In this document: positions 50,397 through 58,569 of the stretch, one piece after another | Numbering within the stretch: the stretch's first letter is position 1 | Layout: each line of letters begins with the position of its first letter | Origin: Scytonema sp045865695 | GTDB lineage: Bacteria; Cyanobacteriota; Cyanobacteriia; Cyanobacteriales; Nostocaceae | Length of the DNA: 64,000 nt | Direction of reading: 5' to 3' | Assembly: GCF_045865695.1 (NCBI RefSeq) | Contig: NZ_BAACAP010000254.1 | Location: 133,578 to 197,577 of the forward strand | Made by a program: the position numbers and the translations under genes | The notes under the pieces: model-generated | Told to the model about the DNA's origin: nothing | Seen by the model: the letters and a program-made list of their open reading frames with translations, nothing else | Databases searched by the model: none

Positions 50397-51086
50397 CTAT
50401 CTGTTCCCCATTCTTTGCCAATACTCGGCAACCCTTTTTTCCCACTTCTCCCAATACTCTTGCATGACTTCTGGTTCAAACCAAAATATCTCAGCCTCTC
50501 TGTCCGGTATCGCCACAACTAACAAAGCACGATCTATCTTAATACCATATTCTCCATAGTAATCATTGACTGCTCCTAAATAAGCTGTGAGTTGCAATGG
50601 ATACTCGTACAATCGCTCAATGGATTCTTTAGGCTTATCAGAGGTCTTCCACTCACAGATACAAGGTACGCCCTTGTAACTAGCAACACAATCTACTTTA
50701 CCAGAATAGCTTTTGTTGTAGTGAAACACCGAACCTTCTACAAGTCTTACTGTATCAATTTCTTCTAACACGGGTTTGATACTTTCCCAATAAGGACGAC
50801 TTGCTTCGGGACAATCAAAATTCTTTCCAAGCAAATAACGTTCAATTTGTTTGTGAGTTTGGGTTCCTCGACGGCTGGCAGTTGTGGATATACGAGTTGC
50901 TTCTTCCATCCCAACACGAAATTTCCAATTGTTGAGTTTATCGCGTTCCTCTTGCGGTTTTGTCACATTCAGTATAGTTGTCACGCTTGGAAAACGGTTT
51001 CCCAAAGCATCTACATAATATTGTTTGCCATTTTCCCGCACGCACTTTGCGTTAAGAGGTGGTAGAAGTTCAATATTAGAAGGCAT
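50397..51086 (-). CDS. PD-(D/E)XK exonuclease-like protein (Cas4/MGME1-type)
   Basis: A 229-residue nuclease-fold protein. RFPSVTTILNVTKPQEERDK near residues 31-50 and ASRRGTQTHKQIERYL near 69-84 (with the conserved His) precede SGKVDCVASYKGVPCICEWK near 128-147, giving the D...E-x-K active site; YPLQLTAYLGAVNDYYGE near 161-178 holds the motif with Gln and Tyr of RecB-like nucleases. The gene starts 2 bp after the cytosine methyltransferase stop on the same strand, so they are almost surely co-translated. It may be the restriction half of an unusual R-M unit or a repair nuclease. Confidence 0.8.
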   Translation of the reverse strand: MPSNIELLPPLNAKCVRENGKQYYVDALGNRFPSVTTILNVTKPQEERDKLNNWKFRVGMEEATRISTTASRRGTQTHKQIERYLLGKNFDCPEASRPYWESIKPVLEEIDTVRLVEGSVFHYNKSYSGKVDCVASYKGVPCICEWKTSDKPKESIERLYEYPLQLTAYLGAVNDYYGEYGIKIDRALLVVAIPDREAEIFWFEPEVMQEYWEKWEKRVAEYWQRMGNR

Positions 51087-51088
51087 TG

Positions 51089-52243
51089 TTAGTTTCCATT
51101 TGAGAGATTGTGTTGTATTTCATTTAAGGAAGGAATTAGCGCGTACCCAATACACTCTGCTAAACGAGGTGGTACAGCATTTCCAATTTGCCACATTGCT
51201 TTTTTCATGGAACCTGCAAAAAGAAATGTATCTGGAAATGTTTGCAATCTTGCCATTTCACGTGCTGAAATCACACGATTGAGATAGGGATGAATGTGTG
51301 TCCCCCCGTGATTTTCTTTGACTGTCATACTGGGTAACCCTGGATATTGACGCTTGAAAGCATCAACATATTTTGTGTATAAAGAACCTCCTGGGGGAAC
51401 TCGAGCAATTCTTTCCATATATTCGGGAGAATGACGAGTCCACTCATGGTTAATTTCTGGTATGGGCGTGTATTCTGGCAAATCAGCAATTGCTGATTCA
51501 ATAGGCTTATATTGGTGAGACGATAATTGTGCCTTTGGATAGGGGTTCATCATACCAAATCGATTGGCAATAAAGATGGCTCTTGGGCGGATTTGAGGAA
51601 CTCCGTATGCTGCTGATTCTAAAATAGCTACAGATATGTGAGGATAACCGATATTAGTAAAAGCCTCAAAAATTTCTTTCCTGACAGCCCCGTTATTGAT
51701 AGTTAAAATTCCTGGTACATTTTCCATAACAACATACCAAGGTTGGATTTCTGAAACAACCCGCACAAATTCACGAAACAACCGATTTCGAGGATCTTTG
51801 GAATCGCGTTTTCCCGCAACAGAAAACCCTTGACACGGTGGTCCGCCAACAACAATGTGGATTTCAGGTGAATTAATTTCAGATAACCATTGTTGTGACT
51901 CAAATTTTTCTATATCGCCACAAAAATGATGACAGTGGGGAAAGTTTATGTTGTGTGTTGCAGAAGCAATTTCATTCACTTCTACACTTGCTATTGGTCG
52001 AAAGCCAGCTCGAAAAAAACCTTGCGTCATCCCCCCCGCACCGCAGAACAAATCCACAAATCTGTAGTTATACGCTGGTAGTAATGGTGGCTCAAATTCA
52101 ATAAATATCTTGTAGGAATCGCAATCTGACGTTTCTAGTTCTCTTTGGATACGTCCATAGCGTCCTAATTGAGCTTTTTTTTGCTTTTGTAAAGACTTGC
52201 AATCTTCTTGGTTAGAAAACAAAGACAACTGTATTATTTCCAT
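51089..52243 (-). CDS. DNA (cytosine-5) methyltransferase
   Basis: A 384-residue C5 methyltransferase. YRFVDLFCGAGGMTQGFFRA near residues 60-79 binds SAM, VVGGPPCQGFSVAGKRDS near 130-147 has the catalytic Cys, VVMENVPGIL near 171-180 the ENV motif, PQIRPRAIFIANR near 213-225 the QxRxR-type motif, and MWQIGNAVPPRLAECIG near 354-370 motifs IX-X. The target site cannot be read from sequence; in this HIP1-rich genome a CGATCG-type solitary enzyme is one possibility. It is directly followed by a PD-(D/E)XK nuclease gene. A 45-residue Lys/Gln-rich N-terminal extension precedes motif I. Confidence 0.92.
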   Translation of the reverse strand: MEIIQLSLFSNQEDCKSLQKQKKAQLGRYGRIQRELETSDCDSYKIFIEFEPPLLPAYNYRFVDLFCGAGGMTQGFFRAGFRPIASVEVNEIASATHNINFPHCHHFCGDIEKFESQQWLSEINSPEIHIVVGGPPCQGFSVAGKRDSKDPRNRLFREFVRVVSEIQPWYVVMENVPGILTINNGAVRKEIFEAFTNIGYPHISVAILESAAYGVPQIRPRAIFIANRFGMMNPYPKAQLSSHQYKPIESAIADLPEYTPIPEINHEWTRHSPEYMERIARVPPGGSLYTKYVDAFKRQYPGLPSMTVKENHGGTHIHPYLNRVISAREMARLQTFPDTFLFAGSMKKAMWQIGNAVPPRLAECIGYALIPSLNEIQHNLSNGN

Positions 52244-52585
52244 TTTACTGGTTTGCGATCGCTTTCTACTGCTTGTAAAATATTATCGCTTTTTAAGCAG
52301 TGTACTTTACGCTCTGCTCCTTCCCAAGAGAGGATACGGTTATATAATAATACATTCTAAGGAACAACATATCGAAAGCCGACAGACGAGAGTCTATCGG
52401 CTATGGAACTTACGAGAGTCGTGACAAGTTGTGTTTGCCTTGTTAAAGTGAAAAAAGATATTGAGTATTAGATGCACCAGCTTATCAAATCCAAATTAGA
52501 GCGTAGATGTATATTTACCTCTCAAGAAGCTATGTCAAATTTGATAATTTCAAAAGATACGGTTGCTATCATGTGTTGATGAGGA
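52244..52585. other. Intergenic region with a hairpin at 52377-52402
   Basis: No gene is seen. AGCCGACAGAC-GAGA-GTCTATCGGCT forms a stem of ten pairs with one bulge; no T-run follows. A HIP1 site lies near 52258. The methyltransferase promoter is probably in its left part. Confidence 0.5.
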
Positions 52586-52912
52586 TTATGAAATGTTGTC
52601 AGAGGAACGGCGTCGGCGAGTTTTCAAAAAGCCTAGTGCGCTAATGCCTAATACTGCTACAGCTGTAGAAGGTTCTGGTACATTAGCAACGGAGCGAGCG
52701 TTTTTCTTACCAATATCAATGGCGAAAACGGTATCGTTATAGTCTTTGTCACCACCACCCCACAAGTCTTCAAAACCAAAGACAAGAAAGTCTTTGTAGT
52801 AATATGCCATAACGTGCTGTAAACCATCTGGGTTAAGAGCTTGATTTAAGCTCCATACACCTTCAACTCCATTATTGGAAATACCACCATTGATATTGTT
52901 GGCGCGTAACAA
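52586..52912 (-). pseudogene. 5'-truncated PEP-CTERM protein with DUF4114-like end
   Basis: The 108 residues contain DFLVFGFEDLWGGGDKDYND, the typical DUF4114 calcium-type motif, then a PEP-CTERM signal VPEPSTAVAVLGISALGFLK and basic tail KTRRRR. No signal peptide is present, the frame begins with a TTG and an in-frame stop lies shortly upstream, so the secretion signal and most of the domain are gone. It is the 3' end of a longer surface-protein gene. Confidence 0.65.
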
Positions 52913-53243
52913 GAATTGAAAGACTCAGAGCCAGACTTTTTTAAGAAGTCTGGGATCTTGTTTCTCACGAATGATTTAGGAATGCTATATTTATGCAAGC
53001 ATAGAAATTGGCAATGTCCACCAGTTTTCAGATTAAGAGACCATATCTTGTAGAACGCGAGTCCCCTGCTCGTTCGTGCAGGAGGACGCACTAAAACGCT
53101 CCGCAGTCGCCTTTCGGGTTAAGATTAAAAAAATATGTATTTCGATATACTGATTTTTCTGTAGCTAAGCTTACAATAGTAAAAAAACTGAATATCTTTA
53201 CAATATCATCAGGCATCAAAGAATTGAAAATTGGGTGAAGACA
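52913..53243. other. Intergenic region with palindromic element
   Basis: No convincing gene. A hairpin at 53061-53087 pairs GTCC and CCTGC with GCAGG and GGAC around TCGTTCGT. The flank (GCACTAAAACGCTCCGCAG) looks like further interspersed repeat. The far right, rich in A and T, should hold the promoter of the next gene. Confidence 0.45.
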
Positions 53244-53612
53244 ATGAATACTGGAACGATCGCTGCTTTGACAGCTATGGTAGCAACTTTAGGTATATGG
53301 GGTGCAGCATACGGGCAATCTTCGCAAAAACTCGAATCCGAGCGAGAAAACTATACCATTAAAGGGGGATCTTTGACTAATATTGGGAATAGATCGGCTC
53401 AAAACGATTACTCAAGATTCTTTTCAGACACAAATGTGGGCACTTCAAGACCAAGGGTTCAAGCGGCTCCAACAGGTGTAGTTCCACTGAGCGATCGCGT
53501 TGAATTGCGTCAGAACGATCGGTTTAATTCCAATAACGCCATCATACCACAAGCAGGAAATCAACCATTTGATAATGGAAACGCCGTGGAAGTCCAAGTG
53601 ACACCAGAGTAA
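53244..53612 (+). CDS. Hypothetical secreted protein
   Basis: A 122-residue protein with a signal peptide (GTIAALTAMVATLGIWGAAYG) likely cut after AYGQ or nearby. The mature part is polar and Asn/Ser/Arg-rich (NIGNRSAQNDYSRFF, RVELRQNDRFNSNN) with no recognised domain; it is probably unstructured. ATG 53244 is used; a GTG at 53235 is also in frame. Function unknown. Confidence 0.6.
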   Translation: MNTGTIAALTAMVATLGIWGAAYGQSSQKLESERENYTIKGGSLTNIGNRSAQNDYSRFFSDTNVGTSRPRVQAAPTGVVPLSDRVELRQNDRFNSNNAIIPQAGNQPFDNGNAVEVQVTPE

Positions 53613-53921
53613 AATCCTTGATTTCACGTAGCGTCGTTCAGCAAAAAGGTGACCAAAATTTTGGAAAACGTCAATCAGTCATCTAAGTCCCTTCAGATTG
53701 TAGGCGTTAGCCAGAAATCTGGAGGGATATTTAGTTTTAGAAATATATTGAGTTGCAATCGTTTTTTGAAGCAATGGATGATACTCTTTTTATTATGTTA
53801 CGCAGGAAAACCTTTCGCGATCGTATTAACTAGTAGAAAAGTGCCATGTACTTACAGGCAATAGTTTGCTACTAGTGATAGAGGTTTCCTTCGCGGAATT
53901 TAACATAGAGGAGGGCAAAAA
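53613..53921. other. Intergenic region, no gene accepted
   Basis: A 71-codon frame (53649-53864) is open but lacks a good ribosome-binding site and any family resemblance. GGAGGG at 53912-53917 is the ribosome-binding site of the next gene. Confidence 0.5.
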
Positions 53922-55274
53922 GTGACCCGTGTAATTATTGTGCGTCACGGTCAAAGCACGTACAACGCCGAAAAACGCATACAAGGACGTACAGATGCAT
54001 CCAAGCTCACAGAACAAGGTCGTATCGATTCGAGTAAAGTGGGCAAAGCGCTTGCTAGTATCGTATTTAGCGCAATATACACTAGCCCCCTACAACGAGC
54101 CAAAGACACAGCAGAGACTATTCGTAAGGAATTTGCCAATCGTTCCGAACAATCTCCTGTTCCTCAAGCTTCTGAGAAGTTACTAGAAGTAGACCTTCCT
54201 TTATGGCAAGGAATGACAACTGCTGAAGTCAAAGAGAAATTTCCTGAAGAGTATCGTAGTTGGCATCAAACCCCGGATCGACTCCAAATGCCGATCCAAG
54301 ATGGCGAAGAAACAAAAGAATTCTTTCCCGTCCTAGCTTTATACGAACAAGCACGTCAATTTTGGCAAGAGGTTTTACAGCGTCATCAAGGCGAAACGAT
54401 TCTGATCGTCGGACATAATGGTATTAATCGTGCTTTGATTAGCACCGCACTTTCCATTTCTGCATCTCGCTACCATTCCATACAGCAATCCAACTGCAAT
54501 ATCACTGTCCTTAATTTCTCTGGAGGCTTGGGAGAATCCGTCCAACTAGAATCCCTCAATCAAACCCAACATCTTGGAGAAATCCTCCCCTCCTTAAGAC
54601 CCAATCATCAGGGGATACGATTATTATTAGTGCGACATGGAGAAACAGAGTGGAACCGCCAAACAAGATTTCAAGGTCAAATTGATGTTCCTTTGAACGA
54701 CAACGGCAGACAGCAAGCACACAAAGCCGCCCAATTTCTCAAAGATGTTGCCATTGATTTTGCCGTAAGTAGTTCAATGTTGCGTCCGAAAGAAACAGCC
54801 GAAATTATTTTGTCATCCCATCCCAATCTGGAAATGCAACTATATGATGGTTTGAGAGAAATCAGCCACGGGCTGTGGGAAGGCAAGTTAGAAAAAGAAA
54901 TCGACGAAGAGTTTCCTGGCGAGTTACATCGTTGGCGTACAACACCAGCCCAAGTGCAAATGCCAGAAGGAGAGACTTTGCAGCAAGTTTGGGATCGTGC
55001 TGTTGTTGCATGGCAATCTATTGTAGAAACAGCATTGGCAAAGGGTTTCAAAACGGGATTAGTGGTTGCTCACGATGCGACTAATAAAACTTTGCTCTGT
55101 CATATTCTCGGTTTGTCATCAGAACAATTCTGGAATTTCCGTCAAGGAAATGGAGCCGTTAGCGTTATCGATTACCCCTTTGGGGCAAATGGTTTGCCAG
55201 TACTACAAGCAATGAACATCACCACTCATTTAGGTGGAGGCGTATTGGACAAAACAGCAGCAGGAGCATTGTAG
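53922..55274 (+). CDS. Tandem two-domain histidine phosphatase (phosphoglycerate mutase family)
   Basis: A 450-residue protein made of two histidine-phosphatase domains. Domain one has VIIVRHGQSTYNAEKRIQGR near residues 4-23 and ILIVGHNGINRALI near 162-175; domain two has LLLVRHGETEWNRQTRFQGQ near 231-250 and LVVAHDATNKTLLCHIL near 382-398. Both RHG phospho-His motifs and both second His are intact. Such doubled proteins are common in cyanobacteria and annotated as phosphoglycerate mutase; real substrates may be other phosphoesters such as phosphoserine. Start is GTG with GGAGGG 7 bp upstream. Confidence 0.85.
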   Translation: MTRVIIVRHGQSTYNAEKRIQGRTDASKLTEQGRIDSSKVGKALASIVFSAIYTSPLQRAKDTAETIRKEFANRSEQSPVPQASEKLLEVDLPLWQGMTTAEVKEKFPEEYRSWHQTPDRLQMPIQDGEETKEFFPVLALYEQARQFWQEVLQRHQGETILIVGHNGINRALISTALSISASRYHSIQQSNCNITVLNFSGGLGESVQLESLNQTQHLGEILPSLRPNHQGIRLLLVRHGETEWNRQTRFQGQIDVPLNDNGRQQAHKAAQFLKDVAIDFAVSSSMLRPKETAEIILSSHPNLEMQLYDGLREISHGLWEGKLEKEIDEEFPGELHRWRTTPAQVQMPEGETLQQVWDRAVVAWQSIVETALAKGFKTGLVVAHDATNKTLLCHILGLSSEQFWNFRQGNGAVSVIDYPFGANGLPVLQAMNITTHLGGGVLDKTAAGAL

Positions 55275-55303
55275 CATAGCATATTTAGCAGAGTGTCAAA
55301 AAA

Positions 55304-55319
55304 CTGTACACTTGTACAG
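55304..55319. promoter_or_regulatory. 16-bp perfect palindrome, possible LexA-type operator
   Basis: CTGTACACTTGTACAG is a perfect palindrome. It fits GTAC-N3-TGTAC, close to the cyanobacterial LexA box RGTACNNNDGTWCB but with T at the first purine position. It lies 58 bp before the dihydroorotase-like start. Could equally be another repressor's site. Confidence 0.3.
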
Positions 55320-55340
55320 AGCTGATATTTGAATAAATGC

Positions 55341-55371
55341 AAGCTGATAGCTAATAGCTAATAGCTAATAG
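55341..55371. repeat. Tandem TAGCTAA heptamer array
   Basis: Four units of AGCTAAT/AGCTGAT just before the start of the dihydroorotase-like gene. Confidence 0.8.
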
Positions 55372-55376
55372 GTAAA

Positions 55377-56669
55377 ATGACAAGCGAACTGCTACAACAA
55401 GTAAGGGTTATTGACCCTGTTTCTGGGATTGACCGCGTTACTGATGTGCTGATAAACGATGGCTTAATTGGATCTGTTGCCGATAACATTTCTGATTTGC
55501 CAAAGGACACCCACATCAGAAATTGTCATGGTTTAGTTCTGGGACCGGGATTGGTGGATTTATACAGTCACTCTGGGGAACCTGGGTTTGAAGAACGAGA
55601 AAATCTTCTTTCTCTCATGCAAGCTGCCTCTGCTGGGGGTTTTACAAGAATTAATCTATTACCCGATACATCCCCAGCTATTGATGACCCGTCTGTTGTG
55701 GCACAGTTGTTGCAGAAAAGCAAAAAACACAGAGAGAGTTCCCCTGTTCCTCACTCCCTCCTACCTCTTGTTAACGTCTGGGGTGCAATAACTGAGAAAG
55801 TAGCTGGCAAGCAAATGACTGAATTGGCAGATTTAGCAGCCACCGGGGTAGTTGGTTTTACAGATGGTCAACCTTGGGAAAATTTTGCCTTGGTGCGACG
55901 AGTTTTGGAATATCTCCAACCGTTAGGGAAGCCAGTGGCGTTTTACTGCTGCCATCCCGAGTTGAAGGGGAATGGAGTTGTGCGGGAAGGTTTAGATGCT
56001 ATCAGATTGGGGTTGCCTTTTATACCTGTAAGCGCTGAAACTTCTGCCATTGCTGCTTTGTTAGAATTAGCTGCTCCTATAGGTGTGCCTATACATATTA
56101 TGCGTGTTTCTACGGCTCGTAGTGTCGATTTAATTGCTTCTACAAAAGCAAGTGGCTTACCTGTGACTGCTAGTACAACTTGGATGCATCTTTTATTGGA
56201 TACAAAAGCAGTGAAAAGTTACGATCCGAGTCTGCGATTGGAACCACCTTTGGGAAATTATCAAGATTTAGTGGCGTTGCGGCAAGCAGTCAAAACAGGT
56301 ACGATTGATGCGATCGCAATTGACCACTCGCCCTACACCTATGAGGAAAAAACCGTTTCCTTTGCTGAAGCCCCACCAGGTGCAATTGGTTTTGAGTTAG
56401 CGTTACCTTTTCTGTGGCAGTATCTCGTAGAGAGTGGGGAATGGACGGCTTTAGAATTGTGGAGAGCTTTAAGTACTCGTCCTGCAGAGTGCTTGCATCA
56501 GAAACCTAGTGCGATCGCACCAGGGGAACGAGTAGAAATGATTCTATTCGATCCCCAAGAAAGCTGGAAGGTCGAAAAGAAAAATCTTTACACCCTGTCA
56601 ACTAATACGCCTTGGTTGGGTCAACAAATTCAAGGTCGGGTTTTAGAAACAGTGAACAGTGACCAGTAA
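55377..56669 (+). CDS. Dihydroorotase-like protein with altered metal site
   Basis: A 430-residue amidohydrolase homologous to dihydroorotase of pyrimidine synthesis. GLVLGPGLVDLYSHSGEPGF near residues 52-71 aligns with PGLVDLHVHLREPG, so the first metal His is Tyr and the substrate Arg is Gly. VGFTDGQPW and YCCHPELKG keep an Asp and a His, but IHIMRVST has Arg where active enzymes have His, and IAIDHSPYTYEEK keeps Asp while losing the last His of DHAPH. Catalysis is therefore doubtful; relatives with such losses serve as structural partners of aspartate carbamoyltransferase. The C-terminal VNSDQ and stop come from an ACTGGTC-type repeat. Confidence 0.85.
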   Translation: MTSELLQQVRVIDPVSGIDRVTDVLINDGLIGSVADNISDLPKDTHIRNCHGLVLGPGLVDLYSHSGEPGFEERENLLSLMQAASAGGFTRINLLPDTSPAIDDPSVVAQLLQKSKKHRESSPVPHSLLPLVNVWGAITEKVAGKQMTELADLAATGVVGFTDGQPWENFALVRRVLEYLQPLGKPVAFYCCHPELKGNGVVREGLDAIRLGLPFIPVSAETSAIAALLELAAPIGVPIHIMRVSTARSVDLIASTKASGLPVTASTTWMHLLLDTKAVKSYDPSLRLEPPLGNYQDLVALRQAVKTGTIDAIAIDHSPYTYEEKTVSFAEAPPGAIGFELALPFLWQYLVESGEWTALELWRALSTRPAECLHQKPSAIAPGERVEMILFDPQESWKVEKKNLYTLSTNTPWLGQQIQGRVLETVNSDQ

Positions 56670-56680
56670 CCAGTGACCGG
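56650..56680. repeat. ACTGGTC-type heptamers at a gene end
   Basis: Four imperfect AGTGACC units (complement of ACTGGTC) spanning the stop codon of the dihydroorotase-like gene. Confidence 0.75.
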
Positions 56681-56774
56681 ATGTATGTTAAGTATTATCA
56701 CTTACTTATTTGTACAGAAAATTTTTTCAAAAATTAACAATACTAAAGTACCAAAACATAGTAAGATTCACAGA

Positions 56775-56814
56775 AAAGGGACGCATCCAAGTCCTACCTA
56801 GGATACGCCCCTTT
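56775..56814. repeat. Hairpin between the dihydroorotase-like gene and the next gene
   Basis: AAAGGGACGCATCC (56775-56788) pairs with GGATACGCCCCTTT (56801-56814), 12 of 14 positions, with a 12-bp loop. On the plus strand it is followed by A-rich rather than T-rich DNA, so a standard terminator is unlikely; a 5' leader structure for the downstream gene is possible. Confidence 0.5.
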
Positions 56815-56852
56815 AAAAAATAAAATTAACAAAATTCTGGAGTAATCTTAGC

Positions 56853-57545
56853 ATGAACAACATCCCAGAAACAGCTCAGTGTGCGGATTTTTCACAAACG
56901 ATCGCAGAAAAATTTTATGATTTTGTTCAGTTGGCAGTTATAAAGGGGCAAAACCCTGTAGAAGAGGTTATCGACGAGCTTCATTACTGCGGCTGCCATA
57001 ATCTGGTCGGAATTGCTCAAATGGGTCAATTTTTGAATTTTCTTAAAGACCGACTCAAGCCGAAGCAATATGAAGAAGCATTAGCATCCACTCTTGGATG
57101 GGCATCGGGTCTTGCTACTAGAATTTTGAAATTAGCGCCCGTGCTTGGCGAGTTTACTTTGAAGCAACTGGAAGAAATTGAGAGCAATCTCGATCTGCAA
57201 GTACTTTACAAACTAGCAGCAGGAAGAGTACAGATAGAAGTCATCCGTGAAACTCTTCTCAAAGCCTGTAGCGCAAGAGTTTCCAAAAAGGATATTCCAA
57301 AGCAACCAAGAAAAAAACCCACGCCTTGGAGATACGTAGGTAATGGTCGAGAGTATCAGCTACCGAGAATTTCAGAGAGATTCGGTATGTTTGTTGAACA
57401 GTTATTGCAAGAAACATTTATACCGCGACGATTGCTGATTGAGCAGGCAATTGAAGCAATCATGGACGATCGGCAAAAGGCTCAATTGGAAGTTATGGAA
57501 TATATTGAATCGCAATTCCAAGAAAATCAGTCTTATGCTTTTTAA
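56853..57545 (+). CDS. Hypothetical cytosolic protein
   Basis: A 230-residue mostly helical protein of no known family. The first half is acidic to neutral (VIDELHYCGCHNLVGIAQMG near residues 39-58); the middle is strongly basic (VSKKDIPKQPRKKPTPWRYV near 144-163); the end returns to helix (LLIEQAIEAIMDDRQKAQLE). The basic patch might bind nucleic acid, but that is a guess. GGAG precedes the ATG by about 12 bp. It stands alone between a hairpin and a convergent gene. Confidence 0.65.
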   Translation: MNNIPETAQCADFSQTIAEKFYDFVQLAVIKGQNPVEEVIDELHYCGCHNLVGIAQMGQFLNFLKDRLKPKQYEEALASTLGWASGLATRILKLAPVLGEFTLKQLEEIESNLDLQVLYKLAAGRVQIEVIRETLLKACSARVSKKDIPKQPRKKPTPWRYVGNGREYQLPRISERFGMFVEQLLQETFIPRRLLIEQAIEAIMDDRQKAQLEVMEYIESQFQENQSYAF

Positions 57546-57627
57546 AGCTTGCTCGAACTTGGTGTTAAAAGATGAAGTTAGTTGAGTTAAGAACCAAAAC
57601 CCAACCTATAGGAAAATACTGATATAT

Positions 57628-58140
57628 CTAGCAGAATACGGTATTAACTTTGCTTAACTCAAACCAAGTGCGATTGCCAATAACACCATCTACAGGCAAT
57701 CCAGTACGAGTTTGTAAGGATTTTACAGCAGTTTCTGTTTGACTACCAAAGTCACCATCAATCGCACCGTTGTAATCACCAGCGAGTGCCAGTCTTTCTT
57801 GTGCTTGCTTAACAACTTCGCCCTTGCTACCTTTTTTGAGAACAGGCATATCAACAGGCGCACCTGTGAAAAGTGCTTGCCAAGTTTTGTTACCAACAAC
57901 TCCATCTTGTGTCAGAAAAACTTTGCTCTGAAAAAGAATGACTGCATTTTTTGTCTTAGCACCAAATACGCCGTCAATAACTTCTTCACCAGGAAATACA
58001 CAAGCACCATCAGGACCAAGGAATACAAAAGCACCGTATTGTAATAACAGTTTTTGTAGTTCTTTTACAGCCTCACCTTTAGAACCTTCTTGAAGAACGG
58101 GCTTATTAAGTTGAGCAGAAGCAGTGACTTGATTAACCAT
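57628..58140 (-). CDS. Protein with two peptidoglycan-binding (PG_binding_1) domains
   Basis: A 170-residue protein of two PG_binding_1 repeats: VLQEGSKGEAVKELQKLLLQ with GVVGNKTWQALF (about 13-94) and VLKKGSKGEVVKQAQERLAL with GVIGNRTWFELSKV (about 99-167). Both have the GxxG..V..LQ and TxxAV..FQ pattern. The first contains an unusual CVFPGEEV insert. With ATG 58140 (AGGA upstream) no signal peptide is present, so the export route is unclear; the frame extends to 58284 but the added part shows no signal peptide either. No catalytic domain is attached. Confidence 0.8.
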   Translation of the reverse strand: MVNQVTASAQLNKPVLQEGSKGEAVKELQKLLLQYGAFVFLGPDGACVFPGEEVIDGVFGAKTKNAVILFQSKVFLTQDGVVGNKTWQALFTGAPVDMPVLKKGSKGEVVKQAQERLALAGDYNGAIDGDFGSQTETAVKSLQTRTGLPVDGVIGNRTWFELSKVNTVFC

Positions 58141-58261
58141 CAATTTTATTCCTTTGTTTGTTTGTATCCTTAGAATCACCGATCGATTCATCGATTTCGG
58201 AAACATAACTCTGAAGAAAGTCTTAAGACTATAGCGATTGTATTTGCTTTTTGAAATATAC

Positions 58262-58292
58262 GTAGTAGGGTGGGCAATGCCCACCCTACTAC
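58262..58292. repeat. Perfect 15-bp inverted repeat GTAGTAGGGTGGGCA
   Basis: Two perfect 15-bp arms around a single A. It is the compact form of the repeat at 7532-7586. Confidence 0.8.
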
Positions 58293-58431
58293 CGCGTCCA
58301 CCTTAAAATGGTCGGTGAAGACAGCAGGGGGAGCAGGGGTGCAGGGGCGCTCTTGAGAAAGAATCTAGACTCATTGACCGATTAATTTCTACCCACCAAT
58401 TAAGCCTAGATGCACTACTACTAGTAAAACG

Positions 58432-58569
58432 GGCGAGACGCCCGTTCCACAAGACAATCTTCCACAAGACAATCTTCCACAAGACAATCTTCCACAAGAC
58501 AATCTTCCACAAGACAATCTTCCACAAGACAATTATTTAATGTGTTGCAGCTACGTGAAAACTGCTATA
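58432..58569. repeat. Interspersed repeat ending in TGAAAACTGCTATA
   Basis: Begins with the palindrome ACGGGCGAGACGCCCGTTCCACAAG, contains the 15-bp tandem array (58445-58534), continues with ATTATTTAATGTGTTGCAG and ends in TGAAAACTGCTATA (58556-58569). It is colinear with 24818-24878, which has only one CCACAAGAC unit. The end overlaps the stop of the next gene. Confidence 0.65.
58445..58534. repeat. Six tandem copies of a 15-bp unit TTCCACAAGACAATC
   Basis: Five identical copies and a sixth with a final T. The unit is a multiple of three and is open in frame on the minus strand (repeating LWKIV), but no real gene is proposed. It is an expansion inside the interspersed repeat. Confidence 0.9.

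Noticed and set aside
52377..52402. Hairpin as a rho-independent terminator
   Set aside because: No T-run follows on either strand.
53649..53864. 71-codon plus-strand frame
   Set aside because: No recognisable family, poor start context, and odd composition for a protein; likely chance.
58303..58527. Minus-strand frame encoding repeated LWKIV
   Set aside because: It is only a translation of the 15-bp tandem repeat, with no ribosome-binding site or homology.
58445..58534. Tandem array that might be taken for a CRISPR
   Set aside because: The 15-bp units are directly adjacent with no spacers, and no cas genes are near.
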